64,000 nt of DNA from the NCBI GenBank assembly GCA_021801025.1, contig JAJYYK010000005.1, positions 1 to 64,000 on the forward strand, in the 5' to 3' direction. The DNA comes from Pseudomonadota bacterium (lineage in GTDB: Bacteria; Pseudomonadota; Gammaproteobacteria; Burkholderiales; Sulfuriferulaceae). Below, in pieces: positions 47,675-56,574 of this stretch (positions are counted from its first letter, which is position 1; each line of letters opens with the position of its first letter). The notes beneath the pieces were generated by a model, which saw only the letters and a list, made by a program, of their open reading frames with translations, was not told the DNA's origin and did no database searches. The position numbers were made by a program, and so were the translations under genes.

Positions 47675-48190
47675 TTATTGGCAGATAGAAGGTAAATAGC
47701 TTGGATTGACGGCAAGAAGTGTTCCAGATGCCACAGCCGCCCCACCGGTAAGTTGCTTGAGATTTGTGTTTGCGGCCAAGGTGGCTGTGGTAGTAGCACC
47801 AGCGTTACAAAGCCAAGTTATGGCACCGCTTGCGTCAGCATAAGGAGTCCAAATAACCGTTTTTCCCGTGATAGCGGCATTAGAACTATTGCCATATGTT
47901 ACAGTAATCTGGCCAGTCGTCATTGACATAAGACTCACATATTTACCGGTAGGCGGATTCGCAATGCCAATAGTTGGTAAGTCGGCTTTTGTCGCATCAC
48001 CAATGTTACCGTAATACTCTGACAAAGCAGTTTGGACAGGGCCAAGAAGGGCTGGGCCTTCAGAGACTTGTGCACGAATAATATAGTTTTGATAAGCAGG
48101 AATCCCTATCGCCGCCAAAATACCAATAATCGCCACAACGATCATCAATTCAATCAAGGTAAAACCTTTTTGTATTTTCTGCATGTTCAT
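47675..48190 (-). CDS. pilA: Type IV major pilin (PilA/PilE-like)
   Basis: The 171-residue prepilin begins MNMQKIQKGFTLIELMIVVA, with cleavage between Gly and Phe by prepilin peptidase and Glu5 of the mature protein present. The globular domain has a Cys in ITWLCNAG and another in the last residues (PSICQ), forming the usual C-terminal disulfide loop. AGGAG lies eight bases before the ATG, so the longer upstream frame was rejected. A sigma54 promoter precedes it and a terminator follows. The glycosyltransferase gene nearby suggests it is O-glycosylated. Confidence 0.95.
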   Translation of the reverse strand: MNMQKIQKGFTLIELMIVVAIIGILAAIGIPAYQNYIIRAQVSEGPALLGPVQTALSEYYGNIGDATKADLPTIGIANPPTGKYVSLMSMTTGQITVTYGNSSNAAITGKTVIWTPYADASGAITWLCNAGATTTATLAANTNLKQLTGGAAVASGTLLAVNPSYLPSICQ

Positions 48191-48589
48191 GGTTGATACT
48201 CCTAAGATAAATAAAACAGGATTTATATCCTGCATGTCAGGTACAGCAAAATTCGCGCCATGCAAAATTAAACCAGTCACCTGCAACATTTTCACACTGC
48301 CATAACCAGGTAATCACTTTGATATCACATGGTTTAATGAAAAAAATATAAATCACATTAAAATTTGATTGCAGTTTAAAATATCGAACAGCGATGGCCT
48401 GATTAACTTTTTTTACTCAAAATTGAAAATGTCCATGCGATCTGCCTGGATGTTTGACTCATCAGTGAAAAATGTCCATGATTTAGGCTGGACACGCCAA
48501 ATATTGACCGAAAATGTCCAACCTGTTTGCCTGAATAGCGGGTTTGATACCGTAAAATCTGACTGGCAACCTTCTGGAAAGGCGCAGCA
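48191..48589. promoter_or_regulatory. Divergent region between the pilin and Sel1/pglL genes
   Basis: The pilin half holds the sigma54 promoter. It also has a dyad CAGGAT-TTAT-ATCCTG near 48218-48233 in the 5' untranslated region. The other half has a GAAAATGTCCA-like unit repeated three times at 48425, 48467 and 48510, about 43 bases apart. No gene on either strand is convincing here. Confidence 0.55.
48245..48260 (-). promoter_or_regulatory. Sigma54 promoter of the pilin gene
   Basis: On the minus strand TGGCGCGAATTTTGCT matches TGGCACG-N4-TTGCW with one mismatch and exact spacing. It lies about 55 bases ahead of the pilin ATG. Type IV pilin genes are commonly driven by sigma54 with PilR, which is not in this window. 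Confidence 0.87.
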
Positions 48590-49090
48590 ATGCCAAACAA
48601 CCTTCTTTGTGGCCGCCAAATGGCTGCCACGCTTTTGGATAAAAACGAACGAACCTTGCGCAGGTGGTGTACGGATGGCGTTCTCAGCGTTGCCTGCATG
48701 GACGCACAGGGCAGGACAATGTTTGATATTGATGCCATCCTGGCGCTATGCGGAGAGCTGAAAGCCGCCGATGATGAAATGTGTGAGCTCATCTCGGCTG
48801 CCGACCAGGGCAATGCAGAAGCCCAAAACGACCTCGGCACCGTTTTGCTTCAAGCAGGTATGCAAGCCAGCGCATTTTCTTTGTTCAACATGGCCGCAGA
48901 CCAGAATTACCCGGATGCGATGCATTTTTTGTATCAATGCCACCAAAGCGGTACGGGTACGGAGGCGAATGACGCCCTTGCCATGATGTGGTTAAGCAAA
49001 GCCGCCGCGCATGGGCACAATATCGCTCAACGGCAGTTAACAGGTATTCAGGAATTGGCGGAACAGGCGTTACTGGTTAAAAACACATGA
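48590..49090 (+). CDS. Sel1-repeat protein with MerR-like N-terminal helix-turn-helix
   Basis: The 166-residue protein has an N-terminal segment (GRQMAATLLDKNERTLRRWCTDGVLSV) resembling a helix-turn-helix. Sel1-like repeats follow: LISAADQGNAEAQNDLGTVLLQAG, FNMAADQNYPDAMHFLYQCHQSG and LAMMWLSKAAAHGHNIAQRQL. There is no signal peptide. Its stop overlaps the pglL start (ATGA), so it is coupled to the glycosyltransferase. A role as adaptor or regulator of pilin modification is inference. Confidence 0.78.
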   Translation: MPNNLLCGRQMAATLLDKNERTLRRWCTDGVLSVACMDAQGRTMFDIDAILALCGELKAADDEMCELISAADQGNAEAQNDLGTVLLQAGMQASAFSLFNMAADQNYPDAMHFLYQCHQSGTGTEANDALAMMWLSKAAAHGHNIAQRQLTGIQELAEQALLVKNT

Positions 49091-51078
49091 TTACGACAAC
49101 ACACCACCCAACAGAAAAATTCATTTCAATGCTCCTCTTGATCGTTGCGACTACCCTGTCAGGTTTTTGGTACCTTGGCAGCGCATTGACCGCCCTGTTA
49201 CTGATCGTTGCTGCCGCAATCGGCTTGCGCCAGGTTCTGTCGCAGCAAACGTGGCAATCTTACTCACTGTCGCCATTCATGCTGCTGTATCTGGCCTGGT
49301 TATTCGTGATCGCCTTCACCAGCACCATGCCCAACGCCAGCCTGCTCAGTGCAGCGGTGTTGGCAGGATTGCCGGTGATGTATCTGGCTTTCAGCCCGAT
49401 GCGCTCACTGGCAAAACAATGGGCAAGCTTTCGTATCATTCTGTTGCTGATGGGCATCGGCTTGGCCGCCTGGGGGCTTGAGCAGGTGTTTTGTCATGTC
49501 GGTTATGGTCTGCCGCTGGGACCGCTCAAGGACCGCAATGCCTTCGCAGCGTTGATGAATGTGCTGTGGTTTCCCGCCGTATTTTTATTTTTGACTCACC
49601 TTAATCCATCTCATCGCATGATGGCTGCATTGTCCGGGTTTGGGATATTGATCATGAACGCCGCGCTGTTTGCCACCGCTTCACGCGGCGGGATCGCCGT
49701 CTGGAGCGTGTTGTTGCCCATTGTCATGTGGGCAGGCTATCGCAATCCCTTAATTAAAAAAACAGTGTTTTTACTGCCTCTGATTGCCATCTTTGCCTAT
49801 TTGTTCAGTGATTTGGTTTTGCACAGCACCGTGGCAGACCGCACTTTTCAACTGGCCTCCGATTCCTCCACCGGCGCACGATTGCTCATGTGGCAATCTG
49901 CATGGCACATTGCCCTTGACCACCCGTTGTTCGGTACAGGTTGGGGCAGCTTTTTTGCTTATTACCCAGCGTACCGCTCTCCTTTGGAAGTGCAAACCGT
50001 CGGGGGGTTTGCGCACAACGATTACTTGCAGTTTGCCAGCGAAGGTGGTTTTCCAGCCATGCTGCTGCTGGCCGCACTGGGCATCGGCGTGGCATGGCGT
50101 TTACGCCGCAGTCTGGCAAGCCCCCATAACTTGAATCAATTTGAAAGCGTTTGTTTGTTGCTGGGGGTATTGGCATTGTTTCTCCACGCCAACGTGAATT
50201 TTATTTTTTATTATGCTTTCATGAATGTCCTGGCCGGCTTGTATCTGGCACGTGCGGCACAACTTACTGAAACGCCGCGTCTTGTTTCTCTGTCTGGCTT
50301 GAATCGGCTCAGGCCATCCATCCGCCGTTTTATGCTCGGTGCTGCGGTGGTGTTGCTGGGTACGCCCTATGCGATGCACCTGTTGTTCATGGGAAGTCTC
50401 ACTGGCAAACAGCCCATTTTAGCCCTGATCAACACGGTGGCGCCCAAAGTGCGTACCCAGCAAATCGGCCACATTGCCTATGCCCTGTTTCCACAAGACA
50501 GTTATGCGGAAGAATATATTTTGCAGTTTGATACCTCTGCACTCAAAACCGCTTTTGATAATCCGGACTATTCCACCGCATACCAGCGTCGTGTGCTGAT
50601 TGAGACCCTGGATGCATTTAATTATGTTCGTTCGCAAAACGCAAACAATGCCAATGTGGGTGCGGGGGAAGCAGGCCTGCTGTTAAATTACCAACGCCTT
50701 TTACCCGACCACCTCGCGCGAAAAAAAGCGCTGCGGATTTTACGTGAGAACTTGAAAGCCGACCCTTACAGCACTGACAGCATCATCATGCTGGCACGGC
50801 TACAAAAAGATGAAGGTCATGCCCTAACGGCACTTGACACGCTGCGCCGTGCGCAACACCATGTTTTATTTTTGTATGATCAACAAATGCTTGAGGCTGA
50901 AGCCTTGCGCGAGCGCGCAGAACCTCACGTTATGCCTGAATTAAACCAGATCGTGAACGAATTAAATACTGTGCGATACGACTCAAAAACAGGTAACCCG
51001 TTGGCTTCTGTCAACCTCGACAGCAGCCATATCGCCAGGCAGTTGGCCCATGTTGCACAGCAATTGCCACCGATCTGA
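49087..51078 (+). CDS. pglL: PglL/TfpO-type O-oligosaccharyltransferase
   Basis: The 663-residue protein has about eleven membrane helices in the first 430 residues. A Wzy-C-type periplasmic loop contains GTGWGSFFAYYPAYRSP and GFAHNDYLQFASEGG, the residues typical of PglL and O-antigen ligases. A C-terminal soluble domain is rich in short helices. It moves lipid-linked glycans onto Ser or Thr of periplasmic proteins, most often pilin. The adjacent divergent pilin gene supports that target. Confidence 0.9.
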   Translation: MITTTHHPTEKFISMLLLIVATTLSGFWYLGSALTALLLIVAAAIGLRQVLSQQTWQSYSLSPFMLLYLAWLFVIAFTSTMPNASLLSAAVLAGLPVMYLAFSPMRSLAKQWASFRIILLLMGIGLAAWGLEQVFCHVGYGLPLGPLKDRNAFAALMNVLWFPAVFLFLTHLNPSHRMMAALSGFGILIMNAALFATASRGGIAVWSVLLPIVMWAGYRNPLIKKTVFLLPLIAIFAYLFSDLVLHSTVADRTFQLASDSSTGARLLMWQSAWHIALDHPLFGTGWGSFFAYYPAYRSPLEVQTVGGFAHNDYLQFASEGGFPAMLLLAALGIGVAWRLRRSLASPHNLNQFESVCLLLGVLALFLHANVNFIFYYAFMNVLAGLYLARAAQLTETPRLVSLSGLNRLRPSIRRFMLGAAVVLLGTPYAMHLLFMGSLTGKQPILALINTVAPKVRTQQIGHIAYALFPQDSYAEEYILQFDTSALKTAFDNPDYSTAYQRRVLIETLDAFNYVRSQNANNANVGAGEAGLLLNYQRLLPDHLARKKALRILRENLKADPYSTDSIIMLARLQKDEGHALTALDTLRRAQHHVLFLYDQQMLEAEALRERAEPHVMPELNQIVNELNTVRYDSKTGNPLASVNLDSSHIARQLAHVAQQLPPI

Positions 51079-51124
51079 AGAAGGTTCCGGATTGGGCCGC
51101 TGATCAGAGCATGAATATTCCGTT

Positions 51125-51448
51125 TCACGTTCCAGTATAGGCGCACAAAAGACGCGCGGCTTGCCCTTGTACCGTGAGCTGCGCAACTGCCTTTTTGTCG
51201 AAGGAAACGAAAGTTTCTCCGCTGGGGCTGTTCCCTTCGCAGGCAATCACACCACCGGCGAAATCCCCGCCTGCTTCGAGTACCAACAGGCCAGCTTCTA
51301 CGGCAGGTCTGTTGACTTCCACGTTCCCGGCGGCAAGTAATACGCGGGCCGCGGTGGCCGGGCCAACCGGCTGGAAGTCATAGTCCTTGCACGGCATCTT
51401 TACTTTACTTCCAATACCTATCGCGTAAATCTCAAACTTTTCGCGCAA
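51125..51448 (-). pseudogene. VapC-like PIN toxin, C-terminal remnant
   Basis: The minus strand reads AARVLLAAGNVEVNRPAVEAGLLVLEAGGDFAGGVIACEG and GETFVSFDKKAVAQLTVQG. This matches the second half of VapC toxins (active-site GGDFADGVIA and TFDKK). The usual Asp of DFAD is Gly here, and the N-terminal DTN motif is missing. The gene is therefore truncated and probably inactive. The leading MREKFEIYAIG segment is not PIN-like. Confidence 0.55.
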
Positions 51449-51484
51449 CGCAACAGAAGCATCAGGCAGGAAGGTAATCGAAGG

Positions 51485-51512
51485 TCTGTTCTGTTCTGTT
51501 CTGTTCTGTTCT
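51485..51512. repeat. Pentanucleotide tandem repeat (TCTGT)5
   Basis: Five perfect TCTGT units plus TCT stand directly beside the stop codon of the EamA transporter. The tract is just outside the coding part. Confidence 0.85.
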
Positions 51513-52409
51513 CTACTCTTCCCCGGGCCTTACGGTGGCAGATCGCTTGTCGAGTATGACCAGGGTAATGCCGCCCAGAATTGCCACCGAGGCCATGAGT
51601 AACTGCGGGGTAATTCTCTCATGTAAAAACAGCATACCACCCAGCGCAGCAATAACCGGCACACTTAATTGCACGGATGCGGCGCGTATTGCAGTCAATC
51701 CGGGCAAGACGGCATACCAAATCGCATAACCGATTCCGGATGCAATCGCCCCGGACAGTACTGCAATGCCTGTTCCCCACCCATCAAGATGAAGATGCGC
51801 CCATCGCACGAGAAGCAGTAATACAGACAATTTCGCGGCGCGCAAGAAATTTCCGGCTGTTTCACTTGTGGGATCGGTTAGTTGACGGCCGAGCAATGAA
51901 TATATTCCCCAAGCGATACCTGCTGTCAACATCAGCAGCGCACCCACTGTTGAGGGTGCCGATAAACCCGGCAGCATTATCGTGACCAGCCCTGCCATGG
52001 CTGTTAATAAACCACTTATCTGAAGCACACTGAGTTTCTCCCCTGACCGTAATCCTGCAAGGATCATGGTCGCCTGCACCGCGCCAAACAGTAACAAGGC
52101 ACCCGTACCCGTTGGCAGACTCACATAGGCAAACGAGAAACTGGCTGCATAGACAAACAGTGCGATGGCCGACAACCAATTACCACCAATGCCGTGATGA
52201 GCATTCTGTTCGCCAGGAACGCTTGTTGCGGCAGGTTGCCGTAAATAATTCAGCAATACCAGCGTCAGCGCACCGGATAACAAACGTATGCCGGTAAAAC
52301 TCGCTGCATCAATTGAATCATGTTCGAAGGCCAGCCGGCAGAGCACTGAATTCCCGGCAAAAAGCAGCATGGCAAGCGATGTGAGCAGGAATAAACGTGA
52401 GGATGACAT
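51513..52409 (-). CDS. EamA-family (DMT) transporter
   Basis: The 298-residue protein has ten hydrophobic helices and two EamA repeats; the first starts LFLLTSLAMLLFAGNSVLCRLAFE, and the second contains AGIAWGIYSLLGRQL and ends GMLFLHERITPQLLMASVAILGGITLVI. The family exports metabolites or drugs; the substrate cannot be told. A pentanucleotide repeat touches its stop codon. It appears to be a single-gene unit. Confidence 0.9.
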   Translation of the reverse strand: MSSSRLFLLTSLAMLLFAGNSVLCRLAFEHDSIDAASFTGIRLLSGALTLVLLNYLRQPAATSVPGEQNAHHGIGGNWLSAIALFVYAASFSFAYVSLPTGTGALLLFGAVQATMILAGLRSGEKLSVLQISGLLTAMAGLVTIMLPGLSAPSTVGALLMLTAGIAWGIYSLLGRQLTDPTSETAGNFLRAAKLSVLLLLVRWAHLHLDGWGTGIAVLSGAIASGIGYAIWYAVLPGLTAIRAASVQLSVPVIAALGGMLFLHERITPQLLMASVAILGGITLVILDKRSATVRPGEE

Positions 52410-52459
52410 AGTTAGTGCCGGTTTTTTAATGTATCGGCATAGTGCGCCGGAACGGCTGG

Positions 52460-52810
52460 TTAATAACCAAACTCACCCAACCATTGGCCCTTGCGAAAAT
52501 CAATGCTTAGCCAGTGTGGTATGTAAGGACGCACGTTTTTAATCGGGAAGTCATCGCATGGCGGCGGCCCGTCCAATGTCGAAATTGTGCAACTGCTGGT
52601 CATCACCGGACGGAACCGCACAGACAATTCCTTGCTGGCAGGCGTACCTGCTTCTGCACCCTGTTCGTAGAAGCGCACCTTCTTGCGAATCAGGCAGGAA
52701 AATAACAATTCCATCTCCGCCAACAATGGCGTAGTCCGTTGTGCCAGAGCGGTCTTAGCCGCTCGACTCAAGCGAATTTCGACAGGTTTATCAGCTAAAG
52801 TGATATTCAT
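52460..52810 (-). CDS. Conserved hypothetical protein, 116 residues
   Basis: The protein starts MNITLADKPVEIRLSRAAKTALAQRTTPLLAEMELLFSCLIRKKVRF and ends FRKGQWLGEFGY, a mix of strands and helices without a signal peptide or membrane segment. A Cys pair (SCTISTLDGPPPCDD) lies in the middle. No family is recognised. It faces the same way as the EamA and glutaredoxin genes and shows normal codon use, so it is likely real. Confidence 0.6.
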   Translation of the reverse strand: MNITLADKPVEIRLSRAAKTALAQRTTPLLAEMELLFSCLIRKKVRFYEQGAEAGTPASKELSVRFRPVMTSSCTISTLDGPPPCDDFPIKNVRPYIPHWLSIDFRKGQWLGEFGY

Positions 52811-52878
52811 CAGACATTCTCCACGGAATAAATTGATTGCATATACATATAGTTATTGATAAAGCATTGAACCAGGTT

Positions 52879-53136
52879 TTAGCCGTCCGCTTTCAATGCA
52901 CGCAACGCAGCTTCCAGTTTAGGCCGCTGATCCTGAAAAGTACCATAAAAGAAGGCATCCCCTACTACCGTGATGGGCGCAACCCGAACCCCATAACGGG
53001 TTTTTGCCTGTTGCGCCACTTCGGGGCGGGTGACGTCGCGTTCTTCAAAAGACAATCCTTGTTGTTGCATGAGTTGTTTGACCGCTGCGCAATCGGGGCA
53101 ACCCGGCGCGGTATAAACAATGATGGGTTGCTGCAT
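52879..53136 (-). CDS. Glutaredoxin-like protein with CPDC motif
   Basis: The 85-residue protein has the thioredoxin fold start PIIVYTAPGCPDCAAVKQLMQQQGLSFEERDV and a VAPITVVGD cis-proline region. The CPDC motif is like that of NrdH/Grx-type reductases. It may reduce disulfides or handle metal-thiol stress given the copper and mercury genes downstream. Length is right for a single-domain glutaredoxin. Confidence 0.85.
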   Translation of the reverse strand: MQQPIIVYTAPGCPDCAAVKQLMQQQGLSFEERDVTRPEVAQQAKTRYGVRVAPITVVGDAFFYGTFQDQRPKLEAALRALKADG

Positions 53137-53175
53137 GCGTTGCTCCTAATGGTTTTTGGAATCATGTTACCACGG

Positions 53176-53360
53176 CTACACATTGTGCCGATATGCTACC
53201 GTCCAGGGCCGCAGCCATTTGAACCGCATGTTGTTACCCAGCACAAAAATGGATGACGTACCCATTGCAACGCTCGGTAGCACCGGATTGAGATAGATGC
53301 CGTAAAACGGAATCGGTACACCGGTAGCCACCGGAATAGGCAGAATATTGTAAAAAAAAT
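53176..53360 (-). pseudogene. Copper P-type ATPase, C-terminal fragment
   Basis: The minus strand encodes FFYNILPIPVATGVPIPFYG and later VAMGTSSIFVLGNNMRFKWLRPW, closely matching the last 60 residues of the CopA encoded at 53802. The fragment has no upstream part. It is a truncated paralogue, likely left by a recombination between two copA genes. Confidence 0.85.
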
Positions 53361-53407
53361 GAATTAGGGTCGATTAATTAACCTTAAGCGAATTAGGGCC
53401 AGACGAG

Positions 53408-53614
53408 TCAAGCTTTTACTTCAGCGCCATATCCTGCGGCCTTGACTGCTGCAACCATTGCCTCGGTAGGGGCATTGCCGCGAATGACTGCCTCACCCTT
53501 AGCCAAATCCACTTGGGCGCTCTCGACCTGCGGTATTTTTTGCAAGGTTTTGGTCACGCTCATCACGCAGTGGCCACAAGTCATACCGGTTATTTGTAAT
53601 ACGGTTTCGTGCAT
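53408..53614 (-). CDS. copZ: Copper chaperone CopZ (HMA domain)
   Basis: The 68-residue protein starts MHETVLQITGMTCGHCVMSVTKTLQ, with the GMTCGHC metal-binding loop, and has a single ferredoxin-like HMA domain to the end. It hands Cu(I) to CopA. It lies downstream of copA on the same strand, 187 bases away, so it may have its own promoter. Confidence 0.92.
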   Translation of the reverse strand: MHETVLQITGMTCGHCVMSVTKTLQKIPQVESAQVDLAKGEAVIRGNAPTEAMVAAVKAAGYGAEVKA

Positions 53615-53801
53615 ATCAATCTCCCTTCAGAAATTTAAAGTCACCGACCTTCAAATCGGCGGGTATTGGGAAAGGTCTGCCGCCTTTCAAATCCGTCTTT
53701 GAAACTTCGCCCTTCAGACCAGGTTTGGCGCCTGTTCCGGTCTAAAAACAAGTATGTTAAATCAGAACCTGTGGACGCATAAAGAAAATCTGTATTTTGC
53801 C
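53615..53801. other. Gap between copA and copZ
   Basis: The sequence has REP-like or hairpin-forming pieces (CACCGACCTTCAAATCGGCGG near 53643 and TTTCAAATCCGTCTTTGAAA near 53684). No gene is seen. Confidence 0.4.
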
Positions 53802-56252
53802 TTAATCTGGTGTCTTCCAGGGCCGCAGCCTTTTGAGTCGCATACTGTTACCCAATACAAAAATAGATGATGTGCCCATCGCAACACCCGCCAGCATGGG
53901 GTTAAGATGGATGCCGTAAAACGGAATCAGCACGCCGGCAGCCACCGGGATCAGCAAGATGTTGTAAAAAAAAGCCCAAAACAGGTTGCCGCGAATATTC
54001 GACATGGTTTTGCGTGCCGTGACCAATGCGGTGGGCACACCACTGAGTTCACCGCGCGTCAATGTCACATCCGCTGCCTCAATAGCAATGTCGGTGCCGG
54101 ACGCCAAAGCGATGCCGACATCGGCCTGGGCAAGTGCCGGTGCGTCATTGATGCCGTCACCGACAAAAGCGACGCGCTGACCAAGTTGCTGCAGCGCCGT
54201 TACTACCCCCGCTTTGTCAGCAGGCAGGACTTCAGCGTGCACCTCATCGATGCCCAGTGCTCGGGCTACCGACCCGGCAGTGCGTTGTCCATCGCCGGTG
54301 ACCATGGCCACCTTCAAGCCAAAACTTTTCATGGCTGCAACCATTGCGGCAGCATCGGGTTTGATGGGATCGGCAATGGCGAGCAGCGCCAGCGACAATT
54401 GATCCGCCGCCAGGAACACCACGGTCTTGCCTTCCTCTTCCAAACTTTGCGCCTTGATGGCCCAATGTCCAACGTCGATACCTTCGCGCTCCACAAAGCG
54501 GCGTGCGCCCAACAGCACATGACGACCGTTGACGACACCCTGAACACCGAAACCGGACACGGCGCGAAAGTCTGTCGCCGCACCCACTTCAATGCCTTGC
54601 GCCCTGGCTGCTGCAAGCACGGCGATGGCGAGCGGATGTTCGGAACTGCTTTCCAGGCTCGCTGCCAGGCGCAGTGCTTCCTGCGGTGAATCGGCCAGCA
54701 AATCCACCAGGGCGGGCCGTCCTTCGGTCAAGGTGCCGGTTTTATCAAACAGCACCGTGTCCACATGAGACAGTGTTTCCAGCGCCTCACCTTTTCGGAA
54801 CAAGACACCCATCTCCGCTGCCCGACCGGTGCCGACCATAATCGCGGCCGGTGTCGCTAATCCCATGGCGCAGGGGCAGGCGACCACCAGTACCGCCACG
54901 GCGGAAATCAATGCGGTGGTGATTGCTGGCGCAGGTCCAAAAAGGAGCCAGAGCAAAAAGCTCAGCGCCGCGATGGCGAGCACGATGGGGGTAAATACTT
55001 GAACTGCCTGGTCGGCCAGTCGCTGAATGGGCAGTTTTCCCGTTTGTGCGCGCTCGACGAGCTGGATGATTTTCCCCAGCACGGCGTCTTTACCCACTGA
55101 TGTCGCTTCTACCAACAGCCGTCCCTCCTGGTTCATGGTGCCGCCGACCACGGTGTCCCCGACTTGTTTGTTCACAGCAATTGGCTCGCCAGTCAGCATC
55201 GACTGGTTCACATGCGATGCCCCTTCCCGAATAATCCCATCCACAGACAACTGTTCGCCGGGACGAATCACCACCAGATCGCCACGACGCACCGATACCA
55301 GCGGAACGGATTCCTCCACACCCTCGCTGCGTTGCACTCGCGCTTCCTTGGCCTGCAAATTCATCAATTTCCGGATTGCCGCTGACCCCCTGCCCTTGGC
55401 AAGTGATTCCATGTATTTGCCGAGCAAAACGGCAGTGATGACCACCGCTGCGGAATCAAAATAGATGTGGCGTGCCGTGATGGGGAACAGGTTCGGCAGC
55501 AGCAGTACCAGCATACTGTACAGCCAGGCTGCACCGGTACCGGTTGCCACCAGAGAATTCATGTCGGGTGTGAGGCGGCGGTAGGCGATAAATCCGGGGC
55601 GAAAGAAACGCAAGCCCGGGCCAAACAGTACCATAGTGGTCAATATGGCCTGTACCCAATCCCAAAAGTGGGGAAAAGGACTCGCTACGGCAAGCAGTGC
55701 ATCCCATGTCGGGAATATGAACATTCCCATCGACAAAACGACAACGGGCAGCGTCAATGCTGCCGCCAACCAGACGCCACGACGTTGCGCGGTGAGTGCG
55801 CGTTGCTTTGCCGCCGATTCATCTTCACCCTGTTCCCCAAGCGCATGCGCTTCATAACCTGCGTCTGCCACGGCAGCAGCAAAATCTGCAAAACCCACAC
55901 TGGCGGGAAAATAATGTGCATGGACACGTTCGGTGGCGAGGTTGACAGTTGCCTCCGTCACACCGGGCAAATCCCGTACAGCCTTTTCCACATGTGCGAC
56001 ACAGGAAGCGCAGGTCATCCCCTCCACGCCAAACTCCATCTCGCTCACCACGGGGGTATACCCTGCTTCGCTGATCGCGTCGGCCATACGTTGTGGAACC
56101 GTTGCGGCAGGATCATAATCAACCTGAGCCCGTTCGGTGGCGAGATTGACTGTTGCATCCAGCACGCCGGGTAATTCACGCAGTGCCTTTTCTACGTGCG
56201 CCACACAGGATGCGCAGGTCATGCCTTCAATACCGATTTCAAGCGTACTCAT
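53802..56252 (-). CDS. copA: Copper-exporting P1B-type ATPase CopA
   Basis: The roughly 816-residue pump has two N-terminal HMA domains, each with GMTCASC. The membrane CPC motif reads VVACPCAMGLATPAA, the phosphorylation site DKTGTLTEG, the ATP-binding SSEHPLAIAVLAAA and the hinge VGDGINDAPALAQADVGIA. The CPC and the following NSMR block mark it as Cu(I)-type. GGAGAAAAA sits right before the chosen ATG; the frame is open six codons further. A MITE copy lies 78 bases upstream and might affect its promoter. Confidence 0.96.
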   Translation of the reverse strand: MSTLEIGIEGMTCASCVAHVEKALRELPGVLDATVNLATERAQVDYDPAATVPQRMADAISEAGYTPVVSEMEFGVEGMTCASCVAHVEKAVRDLPGVTEATVNLATERVHAHYFPASVGFADFAAAVADAGYEAHALGEQGEDESAAKQRALTAQRRGVWLAAALTLPVVVLSMGMFIFPTWDALLAVASPFPHFWDWVQAILTTMVLFGPGLRFFRPGFIAYRRLTPDMNSLVATGTGAAWLYSMLVLLLPNLFPITARHIYFDSAAVVITAVLLGKYMESLAKGRGSAAIRKLMNLQAKEARVQRSEGVEESVPLVSVRRGDLVVIRPGEQLSVDGIIREGASHVNQSMLTGEPIAVNKQVGDTVVGGTMNQEGRLLVEATSVGKDAVLGKIIQLVERAQTGKLPIQRLADQAVQVFTPIVLAIAALSFLLWLLFGPAPAITTALISAVAVLVVACPCAMGLATPAAIMVGTGRAAEMGVLFRKGEALETLSHVDTVLFDKTGTLTEGRPALVDLLADSPQEALRLAASLESSSEHPLAIAVLAAARAQGIEVGAATDFRAVSGFGVQGVVNGRHVLLGARRFVEREGIDVGHWAIKAQSLEEEGKTVVFLAADQLSLALLAIADPIKPDAAAMVAAMKSFGLKVAMVTGDGQRTAGSVARALGIDEVHAEVLPADKAGVVTALQQLGQRVAFVGDGINDAPALAQADVGIALASGTDIAIEAADVTLTRGELSGVPTALVTARKTMSNIRGNLFWAFFYNILLIPVAAGVLIPFYGIHLNPMLAGVAMGTSSIFVLGNSMRLKRLRPWKTPD

Positions 56253-56329
56253 TTTTTCTCCAGACCGCAAAGCGATTACTTATCTTACGCGCTTTTAAAG
56301 CGCATTTCCTGGCATGACACCGTTAGTCT

Positions 56330-56493
56330 AGGAGCCTGTCGGACTTGAAGAATCGTGGCGAAAATTAAGCTGGGCGAGGGCAGATTTTACCGCTTTTGCA
56401 GGGTAATAGTTGTTCTATTACCCAAAAAAGCGGTGAAATATACACCGGTCAGGTTAATTTGCAGCCGATTTCCTTTAAGTCCGGCAGGCTCCT
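56330..56493. repeat. MITE-like repeat, copy 2 (164 bp)
   Basis: The ends AGGAGCCTGTCGGACTT and AAGTCCGGCAGGCTCCT are 17-bp inverted repeats with one mismatch. The internal stem GGGTAATAG-TTGTT-CTATTACCC (56401-56423) has two base pairs changed on both sides relative to copy 1, keeping it perfectly paired. It lacks about 40 bp present in copy 1. It lies between the divergent copA and NDUFA9-like genes. Confidence 0.85.
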
Positions 56494-56574
56494 AAGTTAT
56501 TCATTCACGATCCCTATTTCACACCATCCAGACAAGCCGCTCAATTTCAGTTATATTCGGCGAATGAAAACCGC

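Noticed and set aside
48403..48840. 145-codon minus-strand frame over the Sel1-repeat gene start
   Set aside because: It crosses a regulatory region with repeats and overlaps a better gene; no homology signal is visible.
51174..51383. Plus-strand frame opposite the VapC remnant
   Set aside because: The minus strand gives a recognisable PIN-domain end, while the plus frame is a Pro/Ser/Thr/Ala-rich shadow.
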